From contig CALFXA010000238.1 of assembly GCA_937928015.1 (NCBI GenBank), forward strand, positions 1-64,000: a stretch of DNA of 64,000 nucleotides, in the 5' to 3' direction. Below the pieces are notes generated by a model that searched no databases, had not been told where the DNA came from, and worked only from the letters and a program-made list of their open reading frames with translations. This DNA is from an uncultured Anaerolineales bacterium. GTDB taxonomy: Bacteria > Chloroflexota > Anaerolineae > Anaerolineales > Villigracilaceae. Position numbers and translations under genes: made by a program. This document shows, one piece after another, positions 40,343 to 50,444 of this stretch. How positions within the stretch are numbered: position 1 is the first letter of the stretch; every line of letters begins with the position of its first letter.

Positions 40343-40678
40343 CTACTTTACATCCACAAGTTCGACATCAAAAACAAGAGTGGCGTTCGGGGGGATGATT
40401 CCGCCCGCGCCGCGTTCGCCATACCCGAGGCTCGACGGGATGATGAGTTGGGCTTTGCCTCCGACCTTCATCAGGGTGATGCCTTCGTCCCAGCCTTTGA
40501 TGACCTGACCGACTCCCAGCCTGAAGGTGATGGGCTCACCACGCGAGATGGAGCTGTCGAACACGCGGCCGTCCTGAAATTTACCCGTGTAATGTACGCT
40601 GACCGTCTTGCCTGCCGCGGCCTGTGCGCCCGTGCCTGCCTTCACTTCGATGTATTCAAGTCCACTAGATGTCTTCAT
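40343..40678 (-). CDS. FKBP-type peptidyl-prolyl cis-trans isomerase
   Basis: The 111-residue single-domain FKBP has [34 protein letters not shown], and [28 protein letters not shown], each split by the binding-pocket residues (Tyr, Phe, Asp, Val, Ile, Trp, Tyr, Phe all present). No signal peptide, so it is cytoplasmic. It is a monocistronic gene flanked by two terminators. Confidence 0.95.
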   Translation of the reverse strand: MKTSSGLEYIEVKAGTGAQAAAGKTVSVHYTGKFQDGRVFDSSISRGEPITFRLGVGQVIKGWDEGITLMKVGGKAQLIIPSSLGYGERGAGGIIPPNATLVFDVELVDVK

Positions 40679-40713
40679 GGTTTCTCCGTTTCAATTTTCA
40701 GATATTGTACTTG

Positions 40714-40746
40714 CAAAAAATACAGCCGGGATGTTGTCCCGGCTGT
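40714..40746 (-). terminator. terminator after the cytochrome operon
   Basis: ACAGCCGGGA / TCCCGGCTGT is followed on the minus strand by ATTTTTTG. Confidence 0.9.
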
Positions 40747-40765
40747 GGTCATCTCACGCAGTGAA

Positions 40766-42172
40766 TTATGGTGTAGGAGTAGGCACAGGTGTCGGCGGAA
40801 CGTACAACGCGGCGGCCTCCTCGGCGGTTTGCGGCATGCCATTCATGATCCAGCGGATCCAGACATCGATCACGTCTGTGGGCAGGTGCCCCTTGGGTGG
40901 CATGACGCCAATGAGTTCTTCGCCCTTCTCGTCGAGAATGGCCTGTCCCTGGATAACCTGCAACAGGTAGGAGTTCATGTCGCCTTTGACCAGGTTCTTG
41001 TCCGCCTGGTCGCCGGTGGTGAGGATCTCCTGATAGCTGGTCATCAAGAAATTATTGTTGTCCTTGCCCGCGCGGTGACAGGAGATGCAATAACGCTTGA
41101 CGATGGGCGCGATGTGCACATCGTACGATGGGACTTCACCATCGGCCAGCGACGGGAAGAGTGGCTTCATGACGGGTTTCTCGAAGCGGTCGTCCCAGTT
41201 GTAGCGCATGAAGGTGACGATATAGTCGATCTCGCTTTTGGTCAGGCCTTCGGGGTTGTAGGCCTTGCCAAAGGGATTCATACCCGCATCGGGACGCCCG
41301 TAGTTGATGACTTCGGCGATGGCGGCGTCGTTGAGCGTGTAGAGCATGTCGCGACCGTTGATGGGGCTGATCTCCTTGCCCTCCAACCCTTCCACGCCTT
41401 CGATGACGGTCACCTTGCCGTCGTCGCCGTGGCATTCCACGCAGTGCACCGAGTACAGATCCTGGCCTGCGCTGATCTGCTCGATCAGGGTGTTGGCGAC
41501 GGTCTCCTCTGTCTTGGCGACGGGCGGGGCGACGATAAACGTCGCAGCGGCGAATCCAACCATCAAAACGGCGGCCAGGCCCGAGGTCCAGAGCATGGGG
41601 GCGACGGGGCTATCCTCCCCCCGGCGATAGGCCAGGTAGTACAAAACGATCAGCGCCAGCCCGGGGATGGCGAGTCCCATGACGGTCTGCAGGATGCCTG
41701 GCAACTTCGAGCCGCTTTCAGAGACGGTGGGGATATCGGACACCAGTGTCAAGAGAACCATGTCGAAGACGATGATCCCCATGACCGTCAGCGGAAGCAT
41801 GCGGCGGGTGTAGTAGCGCCAGGGGGATTTGTCGATGAAGGGCAGCAGGGTCAGCAAGCCGATCCCGATGGTCGGGACCAGCACGGTGGCCAACCACTCA
41901 ACCTTGCCCAACAGCGGAATCTGGCCGTATAGGGCCAGGAACTTGAAGAGGAACAGGAAATACCACTCAGGGCGCGGAATGTAGGCGGTGTCGCTGGGAT
42001 CGGCCTTGGGGGAATTCTCCACGCCGATGAAGGTGGCCAGCAGGACCAGCACGATAAAGATGGCCAGCGAGACGATCACATCCTTGAAGATGCTGTCGGG
42101 CCAGAAGCGTTCGCCGCGCTGAAGTTCGCGGTCGTAGCGTTGATTGATCTGTTTTTTGGTTTCGTCGTTCAT
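40766..42172 (-). CDS. cytochrome b C-terminal (subunit IV) fused to a diheme cytochrome c
   Basis: The 468-residue fusion starts with three to four membrane helices carrying the Qo-site PEWY motif (YIPRPEWYFLFLFKFL, about 67-82), followed by another two helices and a large outer cytochrome c part with two haem c motifs, CVECH (near 255) and CISCH (near 363), ending in a Pro/Thr tail. It completes the bc-type complex formed by the Rieske protein and cytochrome b6 encoded just upstream, and the fused cytochromes would take electrons from the Rieske centre. Met ligands are likely in DAGMNPFG and VMPPKG. Confidence 0.92.
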   Translation of the reverse strand: MNDETKKQINQRYDRELQRGERFWPDSIFKDVIVSLAIFIVLVLLATFIGVENSPKADPSDTAYIPRPEWYFLFLFKFLALYGQIPLLGKVEWLATVLVPTIGIGLLTLLPFIDKSPWRYYTRRMLPLTVMGIIVFDMVLLTLVSDIPTVSESGSKLPGILQTVMGLAIPGLALIVLYYLAYRRGEDSPVAPMLWTSGLAAVLMVGFAAATFIVAPPVAKTEETVANTLIEQISAGQDLYSVHCVECHGDDGKVTVIEGVEGLEGKEISPINGRDMLYTLNDAAIAEVINYGRPDAGMNPFGKAYNPEGLTKSEIDYIVTFMRYNWDDRFEKPVMKPLFPSLADGEVPSYDVHIAPIVKRYCISCHRAGKDNNNFLMTSYQEILTTGDQADKNLVKGDMNSYLLQVIQGQAILDEKGEELIGVMPPKGHLPTDVIDVWIRWIMNGMPQTAEEAAALYVPPTPVPTPTP

Positions 42173-42187
42173 GGGGACTCCGCTCGG

Positions 42188-42847
42188 CTACTCGTCCCGC
42201 GAGGGATAATGCGACTCACCATGCTTGATGATGAGGTACAGGTGCACGCCGATCAACCCGGCCAGGGCGGCGGGAAGCAGCCAGATGTGGGCGGCGAAGA
42301 AACGCTGGAGCGTGAGCGCGCTCAGGTCGGGTCCGCCACGCAGGGCCTTGAGGATGAAGTCACCCAGGAAGGGGACACTGCCCGCGATCTGTGTGCCGAC
42401 GGTGGTGGCCCAGTAGGCCATCTGATGCCAGGGCAGCAGATAGCCCGTGAAGCCCATACCCAGGGTGAGTAGCAGCAGACCGATGCCAATCAGCCAGGTC
42501 AACTCACGCGGATACTTGAAGGAAGCGGTCACGAACACGCGCAGCATGTGCACGAAGACGATGATGATCATCAGCGACGCACCCCAGTGATGGATGCCGC
42601 GGATGAGCCAGCCGAAGGCGACCCCGTTCATGATATATTGAATTGAGTCGTAGGCGTGGTCGGGCGAGGGCGTGTAGTACACGGTCAGGAATATCCCCGT
42701 CAATCCCTGAATGACGAACAGGAACAGGCTGGCCGAGCCGAGTGTATTCCACCAGTTGCCCTTCGGTTCGGGGCGGTCGAGCAGGTTATCGTACAGGGCT
42801 TTCAGGCCGAGGCGTTCCTCGATCCAATCATAGACTTTTTTCCACAT
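42188..42847 (-). CDS. cytochrome b6-type subunit
   Basis: The 219-residue protein has four membrane helices with two haem-ligating histidine pairs, in RGIHHWGASLMIIIVFVHMLRV and LLPWHQMAYWA plus AAHIWLLPAALAGLIGVHLYL (split here). The N-terminal WNTLGSASLFLFVIQGLTG is also typical of cytochrome b. It starts one base after the Rieske stop. The split arrangement (b6 plus subunit IV) follows the b6f/Firmicute plan. Confidence 0.95.
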   Translation of the reverse strand: MWKKVYDWIEERLGLKALYDNLLDRPEPKGNWWNTLGSASLFLFVIQGLTGIFLTVYYTPSPDHAYDSIQYIMNGVAFGWLIRGIHHWGASLMIIIVFVHMLRVFVTASFKYPRELTWLIGIGLLLLTLGMGFTGYLLPWHQMAYWATTVGTQIAGSVPFLGDFILKALRGGPDLSALTLQRFFAAHIWLLPAALAGLIGVHLYLIIKHGESHYPSRDE

Positions 42848-42848
42848 C

Positions 42849-43340
42849 CTAACCTGCCTTGAAGAAGAGTTCGATGACGCCGGCTTCGTTGACGCGGAAT
42901 TCCTCGAAGCGGTCCAGCGGCCGGGGTGGGGGCCCGTCGAGCACCGCGCCTTCCTTGCTGAACTTCGCGTCGTGGCAGGGGCAGATAAAGGCTTGGGCAT
43001 CTTCCTTCCAGTTGACGGTGCAGCCCAGGTGGGTGCAGCGGCTGTTCAGGATGAGCATATCCTTGGGGTCTTCGGACTTGCGCAGCACGTATCCGCCAAA
43101 CGTGGTGGACGTGCGCTCCCAGCCATTGACCTGGACGCGGGTGAAGGAGAAGGGGATGAGTTTCCCGACCGGGACATCCTCCAACTTGAGGATCGGCACC
43201 CAGCCCTCTTTTGCGCTGGCGCGCAGGGCAGGGTCGACCAGATACCCAATGGCGGGAACACCCAGTGCGACGCCGATCACCCCCCCGATGAGCGCCGTGG
43301 CGGCCTTGATGAAGTCCCGTCGGCTAAAAGAACCAGACAT
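42849..43340 (-). CDS. Rieske [2Fe-2S] protein
   Basis: The 163-residue protein has a twin-arginine-like N-terminus (SRRDFIKAA) with one membrane helix, and the Rieske cluster motifs CTHLGC and CPCHDAKF (Cys-x-His and Cys-x-x-His ligands). It is the first gene of the Rieske-b6-subunit IV/c operon and accepts electrons from quinol at the Qo site. The Tat-type signal agrees with export of a folded cluster protein. Confidence 0.95.
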   Translation of the reverse strand: MSGSFSRRDFIKAATALIGGVIGVALGVPAIGYLVDPALRASAKEGWVPILKLEDVPVGKLIPFSFTRVQVNGWERTSTTFGGYVLRKSEDPKDMLILNSRCTHLGCTVNWKEDAQAFICPCHDAKFSKEGAVLDGPPPRPLDRFEEFRVNEAGVIELFFKAG

Positions 43341-43571
43341 GACACCTCCGTTGCTTCCGATTTGCGCGGGAATTTGGCGGACATTCCTCGCAACCGGTAA
43401 CCAATTCGGTTAGAATAGGCCACGTTCTTGTGATTGTGGATTATAAGGGTCTATCCCGTCTTTATTGAAGGAAATCTGAAACGAATATTCCATGAGTATT
43501 GTCACTTTTGTCATACAACTGCCCAAGGGATAATTGACAAGCTCAAACTCATATCCACAAAGGAGGCCGCG

Positions 43572-43949
43572 ATGGGCCTGAAGAGGAACGTGAGCCTGGG
43601 TACCGGCTTGCGGTACAAAGGCGGAGGGCCGATGCTGGTGTTTGTCTTACACCGTATCGGTGGGCTGGGGATGGCGACATTTGTCACGATCCACATCCTG
43701 TCATCATTTTTCGGGGGGGATATTGGTCAGTTTGCGAACCAAATTTATGAAAACTGGGTCTTCCAGATCTTCATATTTTTCTTCGTGCTGTTCCACGCCA
43801 TCAATGGCCTGCGGATCACGATCCTGGACCTGTGGCCCAAGCTGATCCCCTACCAGCGTGAAGCCATCTGGGTCGAGTGGGCGGTCTTCCTGCCCATCTA
43901 CGCGTTGGCGGCCTTCGTCATCCTGCGCACGGGATTGGCGGGAGGGTAA
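43572..43949 (+). CDS. sdhC: succinate dehydrogenase cytochrome b556 subunit
   Basis: The 125-residue, three-helix membrane subunit has FVLHRIGGLGMATFVTIHIL with the haem-binding His, and LFHAINGLRITILDL with the family HxxxGxR pattern. AGGAGG six bases before ATG 43572 fixes the start. It anchors the sdhAB catalytic dimer and binds quinone. It is the first gene of sdhCDAB, divergent from the Rieske operon. Confidence 0.92.
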   Translation: MGLKRNVSLGTGLRYKGGGPMLVFVLHRIGGLGMATFVTIHILSSFFGGDIGQFANQIYENWVFQIFIFFFVLFHAINGLRITILDLWPKLIPYQREAIWVEWAVFLPIYALAAFVILRTGLAGG

Positions 43950-43950
43950 C

Positions 43951-44385
43951 ATGGCATCCAAATCGAGAAACCTGTCCATCACCGGGCGCGGCCTGACCAA
44001 TTTCGAAAGCATCATGTGGGTCTTTACGCGCCTGTCCGCGCTGGGGATGTACGCCCTGATTCTGTTTGCGATCATCGGGGCGCTGATCATGGGGGCCCGC
44101 AACAACATGAACATGGCCGACGTGCTGCGCTGGGGCTTCATGCCCAACGTGACCCATGTCGCCAGCACGGATGTGCCCGATACGGCTCCCTTCGCCACGC
44201 CGTTCTGGAAACTGGTAGCTAGCGCCCTGCTGTTGGTGGCTACGGCCCACGGCGTGCACGGCCTGGTGGTGATTGCCGACGATTACATCACCAGCGAAGG
44301 TGGACGCAAGATCGTGCGTCTGCTGAGCATCATCATGATGGTCTCCATGAGCTTGATGGGACTGTACATCATCTGGACTTCATAG
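43951..44385 (+). CDS. sdhD: succinate dehydrogenase membrane anchor subunit
   Basis: The 144-residue protein has three membrane helices, with [20 protein letters not shown] at the N-terminus and [19 protein letters not shown] in the second helix, where the His residues can ligate haem b and the following DDYI is near the quinone site. It begins one base after sdhC and precedes sdhA by 13 bases. Confidence 0.9.
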   Translation: MASKSRNLSITGRGLTNFESIMWVFTRLSALGMYALILFAIIGALIMGARNNMNMADVLRWGFMPNVTHVASTDVPDTAPFATPFWKLVASALLLVATAHGVHGLVVIADDYITSEGGRKIVRLLSIIMMVSMSLMGLYIIWTS

Positions 44386-44398
44386 GACGGTAGATTCC

Positions 44399-46189
44399 AT
44401 GACCATTCACCAATTCGACGTGGTCGTCGTCGGCGCGGGCGGGGCGGGCCTGATGGCAGGTCTGTATGCCTCACGTGGCGCAAAGACGGCGGTCATTAGC
44501 AAGTTGTATCCCACGCGTTCCCACACGGGCGCTGCCCAGGGCGGCATCTCCGCCGCGCTGGGAAATTACGAAGAAGACAAACCCGAATGGCACACCTATG
44601 ACACGGTCAAGGGCTCGGACTATCTGGGCGATCAGGATGCCATCGAGTTCATGACCAACGAGGCCATCGACGCCGTGCTCGAACTGGAGCACATAGGCCT
44701 GCCCTTCGACCGCACCCCCGAGGGAAAGATTTCCCAGCGCCCGTTTGGCGGCCACACCAATAACGAGACCGGCAAACCCGTCCGCCGCGCGGCCCACGCC
44801 GCCGACCGCACCGGGCACATGATCCTGCAAACCCTGTATCAGCAGTGTCTCAAGAACGACGTCACCTTCTACGACGAATATCAAGTGTTGGACTTCCTCA
44901 GCGTGGGCGGCAAAACCGTCGGCGTGGTGGCTGTGGAACTGGCTACCGGTGAGGTCCACACCTTCCACGCCAAGGCTGTCATCTTCGCCACGGGCGGACA
45001 CGGGCGCATCTTCGAGGTCACCTCGAATGCCTATGCCTACACGGGTGACGGCGCTGCCATCCTATTGCGCCGCGGCCTGCCGCTCGAAGATATGGAGTTC
45101 TTCCAATTTCATCCGACCGGCATTTACAAGCTCGGCATTCTCATCACCGAGGGCGTGCGCGGCGAGGGCGGTGTCCTGATCAACGGCAAGGGCGAGCGCT
45201 TCATGCCCAAGTACGCGCCGACCGTCAAGGACCTGGCTTCGCGCGACGTGGTCAGCCGCGCCATCTACACCGAGATCCGCGAGGGACGCGGCGTGAACGG
45301 CAAAAACTACGTCTATCTCGACGTTCGGCCTGAATCCGTTATCAAGTATGCTGCGATGGACGGCCGCACCAATCTCGACGGTACCCCCTACACTATCACG
45401 GGCGAACAGGTGCTGGCCAAACTGCCCGACATCATCGACTTCTGCCGCGTCTACCTGGGTGTGGACCCGATTACTCAGATGATGCCGATCCAGCCGACCG
45501 CGCATTACACGATGGGCGGCATCCCGACCAACAAGTACGGCGAAGTGGTCATCGACGACAAGAACACGCCCTTCCCCGGCCTGTTCGCGGCGGGCGAGTG
45601 TGCCTGCGTCTCCGTCCACGGCGCCAATCGTTTGGGAACCAATTCCCTGCTGGACCTGGTCGTGTTCGGCAAACACGCCGGGCTGCGCGCGGCCGAGTAC
45701 GCCAAGAGCGCCGACTTCACGCCCCTGCCCGCCAACGCGGACGAGTTTGCCATTTCCCAGTTCAATGCCCTACGCAATGCCAGCGGCAAGGAGAACGCCT
45801 TCGACATCGCCACTGAGATGAAGAAGGTCATGTTCGACGATGTGGGCATCTACCGCAGCGAAAATGGCATGAAGGATGCCATTCAGAAGGTGCGTGCCTT
45901 GAAGGAACGCTATCAACACGTCAAAGTGACCGACACAGGCCGCATCTTCAACACCGAACTGCTCAACGCCTGGGAACTGGGCAACATGCTCGACGTGGCC
46001 GAGGTGGTGGCCGAGTGTGCCCTCAACCGCCAGGAGAGCCGCGGCGGCCACTCGCGCGAGGATTTCCCCAAGCGCGACGACCAGAACTGGCTCAAGCACA
46101 CCCTGGCCTGGAAGAAGGACAGCAAGGTGCAGATCGGCTACAAGCCGGTGGTCATTACCAAGTACCAGCCCAAGGAACGCGTTTACTAG
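44399..46189 (+). CDS. sdhA: succinate dehydrogenase flavoprotein subunit
   Basis: The 596-residue subunit oxidises succinate. It has [20 protein letters not shown], the covalent-FAD His motif [14 protein letters not shown], the substrate region [26 protein letters not shown], the [10 protein letters not shown] segment, and [18 protein letters not shown]. Length is normal for the family. It sits between sdhD and sdhB. Confidence 0.97.
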   Translation: MTIHQFDVVVVGAGGAGLMAGLYASRGAKTAVISKLYPTRSHTGAAQGGISAALGNYEEDKPEWHTYDTVKGSDYLGDQDAIEFMTNEAIDAVLELEHIGLPFDRTPEGKISQRPFGGHTNNETGKPVRRAAHAADRTGHMILQTLYQQCLKNDVTFYDEYQVLDFLSVGGKTVGVVAVELATGEVHTFHAKAVIFATGGHGRIFEVTSNAYAYTGDGAAILLRRGLPLEDMEFFQFHPTGIYKLGILITEGVRGEGGVLINGKGERFMPKYAPTVKDLASRDVVSRAIYTEIREGRGVNGKNYVYLDVRPESVIKYAAMDGRTNLDGTPYTITGEQVLAKLPDIIDFCRVYLGVDPITQMMPIQPTAHYTMGGIPTNKYGEVVIDDKNTPFPGLFAAGECACVSVHGANRLGTNSLLDLVVFGKHAGLRAAEYAKSADFTPLPANADEFAISQFNALRNASGKENAFDIATEMKKVMFDDVGIYRSENGMKDAIQKVRALKERYQHVKVTDTGRIFNTELLNAWELGNMLDVAEVVAECALNRQESRGGHSREDFPKRDDQNWLKHTLAWKKDSKVQIGYKPVVITKYQPKERVY

Positions 46190-46199
46190 TGAGGCGATC

Positions 46200-46904
46200 A
46201 TGCAGGTAACCCTGAAAATCTTCCGCTACAACCCTGAAGTGGACAAGACCTTCCACTACGAAACATACACCCTCGAAGCTCATGAGACCGACCGCGTGTT
46301 GGACCTGCTCGAAGTGGTCAAGGGGCACACAGACGGCACGCTTTCGTTCCGCCGCTCGTGCGCGCACGGTGTGTGCGGCTCGGATGCGCTGCGCATCAAC
46401 GGCCGCAACCACCTGGCCTGCAAGACCCTCGTCCGCGATGTGGGGACCAAGATCACGGTCGAGCCGCTGCTGGGCCTCAAGGTCATCAAGGACCTGATTG
46501 TGGACATGGAGCCCTTCTTCGACAATTACAAGAAGGTGCTGCCCTGGTTCATCAACGACAGCCCGCTCCCAGAGGGCGGACGCGAGCGCCTGCAATCGCC
46601 CGAGCAGCGTGCGCGCTTCGACGAGACCACCAAGTGCATCTTGTGCGCGGCCTGCACCACCTCCTGCCCGTCGTTCTGGGGCGGAGAGGAATACCTGGGT
46701 CCCGCTGCGCTGGTGACAGCCCACCGCTTCATCTTCGACAGCCGCGACGAGGCCGCCGACCAGCGTATGCACGTCATCACCGAGACTGACGGCATTGCCC
46801 GCTGTCACACGGTCTTCAACTGCACCATGGCCTGTCCGCGCGAGATCGAGATCACCAAAGCCATCGGCGAGTTGAAGATGGCGGTAATCACGGGTAAAGT
46901 GTAG
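46200..46904 (+). CDS. sdhB: succinate dehydrogenase iron-sulfur subunit
   Basis: The 234-residue subunit carries three clusters: [2Fe-2S] in SCAHGVCGSDAL plus the later Cys of LACKTL, [4Fe-4S] in CILCAACTTSCP and [3Fe-4S] in CHTVFNCTMACP. Electrons pass from FAD through these to quinone in SdhCD. ATG 46200 lies nine bases after the sdhA stop, and a terminator follows. Confidence 0.97.
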   Translation: MQVTLKIFRYNPEVDKTFHYETYTLEAHETDRVLDLLEVVKGHTDGTLSFRRSCAHGVCGSDALRINGRNHLACKTLVRDVGTKITVEPLLGLKVIKDLIVDMEPFFDNYKKVLPWFINDSPLPEGGRERLQSPEQRARFDETTKCILCAACTTSCPSFWGGEEYLGPAALVTAHRFIFDSRDEAADQRMHVITETDGIARCHTVFNCTMACPREIEITKAIGELKMAVITGKV

Positions 46905-46918
46905 TCGCAAGGTAAGCA

Positions 46919-46948
46919 AAAGGCCGCGTCTTGACGCGGCCTTTTTTG
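46919..46948 (+). terminator. terminator after sdhCDAB
   Basis: AGGCCGCG / CGCGGCCT with loop TCTTGA is followed by TTTTTG. Confidence 0.92.
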
Positions 46949-46984
46949 TTTAAGGGTGTTCTATAATCAGAAAAAGGAGTCTTT

Positions 46985-47188
46985 ATGTGTCGAAGCATCA
47001 AACCCCTGCGCCTGCCCGACCGTCCCGCCACCGAGACGGAGGTCTACGAAGCCGCCCTGCAATATATCCGCAAGGTGAGCGGATACCGAAAACCGTCCCG
47101 CGCCAACCAGGCAGCCTTCGACGTGGCGGTAGCGGAAGTAGCGCAGGCCACGAGAAAAATGCTGGAGGCGCTGCCTGCGGCGAAATAA
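46985..47188 (+). CDS. DUF2277 domain-containing protein
   Basis: The 67-residue protein MCRSIKPLR... matches the small DUF2277 family throughout (TEVYEAALQYIRKVSGYRKPS and a final helix ending LEALPAAK). It is cytoplasmic, without motif suggesting activity; the invariant Cys 2 is notable. A TATAAT box lies about 20 bases upstream and AAGGAG just before the start, so it is its own unit. Confidence 0.82.
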   Translation: MCRSIKPLRLPDRPATETEVYEAALQYIRKVSGYRKPSRANQAAFDVAVAEVAQATRKMLEALPAAK

Positions 47189-47229
47189 AGTGGTGAGCCT
47201 GTCAGGTCCATCTCTTTATTTTATAAACC

Positions 47230-47772
47230 TTACAACCCCAATGCCTGCTTTCCCTGGACCAGCAATTCGTCGTAGCGGTGTTCGAGGCCGGGATTCGCTC
47301 CTCGCAGACCCTCGACCACCTGCTCGGTCCATAACAAGTATTCCCGTCTGCGTTGCAGGGACCAGTCGGCGGGCGGGGCATTCAGGATGTCGTTGACGTT
47401 ACAGATTTTGTCTGCCAACTTGAGGAGTTTGGCGCGATACGATTTGCGCGGCGCATCCTCGACCTGCAGGCGTTTGCGCTCGGGTTTGGGCAGACTCTTG
47501 TCGTCGGTGACCTCCATGACGAGGAACAGCACTTCCGCGCCGAACTCGGCTTCGATCTCCTCGGGACGCGTGCCTGTGTCCTCGACGGTGTCATGCAAGA
47601 GGGCGGCTGCCAGCAGGGACGCATCCTCCACACCGCCGATGGAGACCAGGGTCTCGGCCACCTGAATGGGATGATTGATGTAGGGCGAGGCATGGCTGTC
47701 CTTGCGGCGCTGGTCGCGGTGCTTCTCAGCCGAAAAGCGTGCCGCCTTGAGCAGAAGGTGTGTGTTGTTCAT
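47230..47772 (-). CDS. HD-domain hydrolase (MESH1/SpoT-hydrolase type)
   Basis: The 180-residue stand-alone HD protein has the RelA/SpoT hydrolase-like set: [32 protein letters not shown] (His), [13 protein letters not shown] (HD pair and ED) and [14 protein letters not shown] (Asp). This is the pattern of MESH1, which hydrolyses ppGpp or NADPH. No synthetase or ACT/TGS domain is attached. It is convergent with DUF2277 and follows a terminator. Confidence 0.88.
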   Translation of the reverse strand: MNNTHLLLKAARFSAEKHRDQRRKDSHASPYINHPIQVAETLVSIGGVEDASLLAAALLHDTVEDTGTRPEEIEAEFGAEVLFLVMEVTDDKSLPKPERKRLQVEDAPRKSYRAKLLKLADKICNVNDILNAPPADWSLQRRREYLLWTEQVVEGLRGANPGLEHRYDELLVQGKQALGL

Positions 47773-47789
47773 TCAGTAACTCCCTTCTA

Positions 47790-47818
47790 AAAAATATGCC
47801 CGTGGCGAAGCCACGGGC
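47790..47818 (-). terminator. terminator after MFS gene
   Basis: GCCCGTGG / CCACGGGC with loop CGAAG is followed on the minus strand by ATATTTTTTAG. Confidence 0.9.
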
Positions 47819-47825
47819 AGTCAGG

Positions 47826-49115
47826 TCACATCGATTTGGCGCGTTCGGCCATTTGGTTTCTCAGATTATGAATGTCCCGGTCGATGGTGAAGAGCGCCCC
47901 CAGGTAGAAGACGAAGCATAGCGCCCAGGCGATGACGCATACCCACAGGATGGCATTGGCCTGACCATATTGCAGGGCCAGGGCGCCTGCCAGCGCGGGA
48001 GCAAAAGCCGCGCCGAAATTCTCGACGAAGTACTCCACCGCCTGCGCCGTCGAGCGGACCTCGGGGACGGTCACGTCATAGACGGTGGCGATGACGTTGG
48101 GCGAGGAGAGCGGCATGAAGACGGCCGTCAGGCACATGAAGATGAAGAACTGGGTGGTGTTCTCGATAGGGGTGGTGATGGCCAGGTACATGAAGACCGC
48201 GCCGAAGATGACGCCCACGCTGGAGACGATGATACGTCCGCGGTTGGTGTATTTGAAGGCCCAGTCGCCGATGTAGCCGCCGATGAAGTATCCAATCGCC
48301 AGGATCAGGATGACGGGCACCATCGTGCCCAAGACCGCGTCGTTGTCGTAGCCGCGCTCGGTCATCAGATAACCGAAGAAGAAGTAGGTGATGACGTTCC
48401 AGGGGAAGACGCCCGCGAAACCCTGCAAAAAGACGAACCACATGGTCGGTTTCTTGAAGATCTCGACGGCTTCCTTCCACGAGAAGTGGAACTGACCGAT
48501 CTCCTCGGCGTTCTTGTCGGCGTATTCGGGCTCAGCCTGCCCGCGCGGCATTTCCTTGACGCCGAAATAGATGGCGACGGCGATGACCAGCCCCAGGGAG
48601 CCGGTGATGTAGAAGGCCGAGCGCCAGCCGCCGATTATCGGGGCCACTATCAACGCAAGGATCATGCCGACCAGGTAGCCGATGGGCTGGGCCAGTTGCA
48701 GGATGCCGTAGACCTTTCCGCGTAGTTCGGGGCCGAAGTAATCAGCTACCAGCGAGTACAGGCCAGGATAGGATGAGTCGTCGATGCCGGTGGAGGCGCG
48801 GGTCGCCAGGAAAGAGGGATAGGTCCGCACGATGGCGCTCAGCCAGGTGGTGGCGCCCCAGATCAAGGAGGCCAACGCCAGGAGTTTGGCGCGCGCATAG
48901 CGGTCATACAGGTAACCCCAGACGGGATAGAGAATGGTCCCCACCAGCAAAGCCCCCGTGTTGATTAGGCCCCATTGAGCCAGGTCGATCTTGAAATCTT
49001 TCATGATCGCATCCTGGAACGGACCGATCATCAATTTGTCGGTCTGATGCAGCAGCATGAAAAAGAAGAAGATGACGACCACGAACCAGCGATAACGCGA
49101 ACTTTTTTGCGACAT
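47826..49115 (-). CDS. MFS transporter
   Basis: The 429-residue protein has 12 membrane helices in two halves. The inter-helix 2-3 loop reads GYLYDRYARAKLLALA (major-facilitator G-x-x-x-D-R pattern), and a later RASTGIDDSSYPGLYSLVADYF resembles the helix 4-5 region of organic-anion or sugar-phosphate porters. The substrate is not evident. It is monocistronic and followed by a terminator. Confidence 0.88.
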   Translation of the reverse strand: MSQKSSRYRWFVVVIFFFFMLLHQTDKLMIGPFQDAIMKDFKIDLAQWGLINTGALLVGTILYPVWGYLYDRYARAKLLALASLIWGATTWLSAIVRTYPSFLATRASTGIDDSSYPGLYSLVADYFGPELRGKVYGILQLAQPIGYLVGMILALIVAPIIGGWRSAFYITGSLGLVIAVAIYFGVKEMPRGQAEPEYADKNAEEIGQFHFSWKEAVEIFKKPTMWFVFLQGFAGVFPWNVITYFFFGYLMTERGYDNDAVLGTMVPVILILAIGYFIGGYIGDWAFKYTNRGRIIVSSVGVIFGAVFMYLAITTPIENTTQFFIFMCLTAVFMPLSSPNVIATVYDVTVPEVRSTAQAVEYFVENFGAAFAPALAGALALQYGQANAILWVCVIAWALCFVFYLGALFTIDRDIHNLRNQMAERAKSM

Positions 49116-49196
49116 CGGAAACCTCGCTTGGTGGATTTGATTAAGTATCAGGGTTCAAGCGTCAGGTGTCAAGTGGCGGGTGTCAGGTCGTGTGCG

Positions 49197-50432
49197 TTAT
49201 TTGTCCAGATCCTCTTCAGAAAGGATTTCCCCGGCCAGGGCCTGCAGGGCAGCCACATCCTCAGCCTTGTCCACTTTGGCAGCGCGCCAGTACTGCTCCA
49301 GCAGGTCGAGCGGACCCAGGCTGCTGACGGTCTGTCCCTCGGGGATGCGTACCCGCGACTCGATCTGCGGCCGCTTGACGAGGTGAAACTCGAAAGTGTT
49401 TTCGGCGTATTGTCGCAGGGCGGATTCGTCGATCAGGGTGTCCCATTCACGTGGATACTCCACCATCAGCTTGACGATGGCCCCGTCCATTTTTTGAGGA
49501 TTGGGCAGTGCGGCCATGAGAACCTCGGTCACATTCTCGCTGGACGTGAGGGTGATCCGCCGTTCGAGGAAGGGACGCGTCCCCTCGATCTTTTTCCAGT
49601 CGACCTGGGTGCTGCCGCGCAAAACCTCTGCGAGGATGAAGAACTTGTCGTCGCGGGCCTCGCCGAAATCCACGCGCTCGATGGAGCCTGGGTAGATCAC
49701 GGGCGGATGCCCGCCTTCATTTACGTCCTGCGGTTTGTGGATGTGACCCATCGCCACGTAGTCCAGCCGTTGGTCCTTGACCAGTGCGGTCGGCAGGACC
49801 AGGTCAGCGCCGAGCATGACCATGCGCTCCGCGCCGAAGGTGGCTCCTTCGACCGAGGCGTGTGCGGTAAGAATCATCGGCAGGGACGGGTCCGCCTCCG
49901 CCAGCCAGCCTTCGACCAGCCCGGAGATGCGCTCTTCGATGTTCAAGAAGATTTCCTCGGGCTTTTCGGCACTCAGTTCGAGTGAGGCCATCAGGCTTGA
50001 GCGCGCAATCCACGGCATGGCGATGACCTGGGCGGGCACGCCCCATAGGTCGTCGGGACCGAGGAATTGCGGACGGTCGAGCACGCGCACATACGGAACT
50101 TCGAGCGTGGCAAATTCCTGGATGGCGTGTGCGCGTCCCGCCGCGGGGGAGAGATCGTGGTTGCCGACCAGCAGCAATGTGGGAATCTTCGCCTGTGAGA
50201 GGCGCATGATGCGCTTGCCCCACTCGCGCTGAAAGGTCGGGGCGGGGGAGCGATCTTTGTAGGCATCGCCCGCGAAGATGACCAGGTCCACGCGTTCGCG
50301 GATGGCCGCATCCACGATGGTATCCAGCGACTTGAGGAAGTCGAGCACGCGCAGCGGCAGTCCCGTGGCGGGATCGTGTCGTCCGTAGTTGGCCATGTCG
50401 ATATGGGCATCGGCGAAGTGAAGGAGTTTCAT
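49197..50432 (-). CDS. Mre11/SbcD-like metallophosphoesterase
   Basis: The 411-residue protein has the calcineurin-like phosphoesterase motifs in order: FADAHID (residues 6-12), IFAGDAYKD, LLVGNHDLS, ILTAHASVEG and YVAMGHIHKPQ, all with conserved metal ligands. This is the DNA double-strand-break repair exonuclease type (SbcD/Mre11). A partner SbcC/Rad50 ATPase is not next to it within the window, so it may act alone or with a distant gene. A 36-bp interspersed palindrome lies immediately upstream. Confidence 0.88.
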   Translation of the reverse strand: MKLLHFADAHIDMANYGRHDPATGLPLRVLDFLKSLDTIVDAAIRERVDLVIFAGDAYKDRSPAPTFQREWGKRIMRLSQAKIPTLLLVGNHDLSPAAGRAHAIQEFATLEVPYVRVLDRPQFLGPDDLWGVPAQVIAMPWIARSSLMASLELSAEKPEEIFLNIEERISGLVEGWLAEADPSLPMILTAHASVEGATFGAERMVMLGADLVLPTALVKDQRLDYVAMGHIHKPQDVNEGGHPPVIYPGSIERVDFGEARDDKFFILAEVLRGSTQVDWKKIEGTRPFLERRITLTSSENVTEVLMAALPNPQKMDGAIVKLMVEYPREWDTLIDESALRQYAENTFEFHLVKRPQIESRVRIPEGQTVSSLGPLDLLEQYWRAAKVDKAEDVAALQALAGEILSEEDLDK

Positions 50433-50444
50433 GGTTTACAGTCT

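Noticed and set aside
40256..41932. 558-codon open frame on the plus strand
   Set aside because: Antisense to the FKBP and cytochrome genes; it crosses two terminators.
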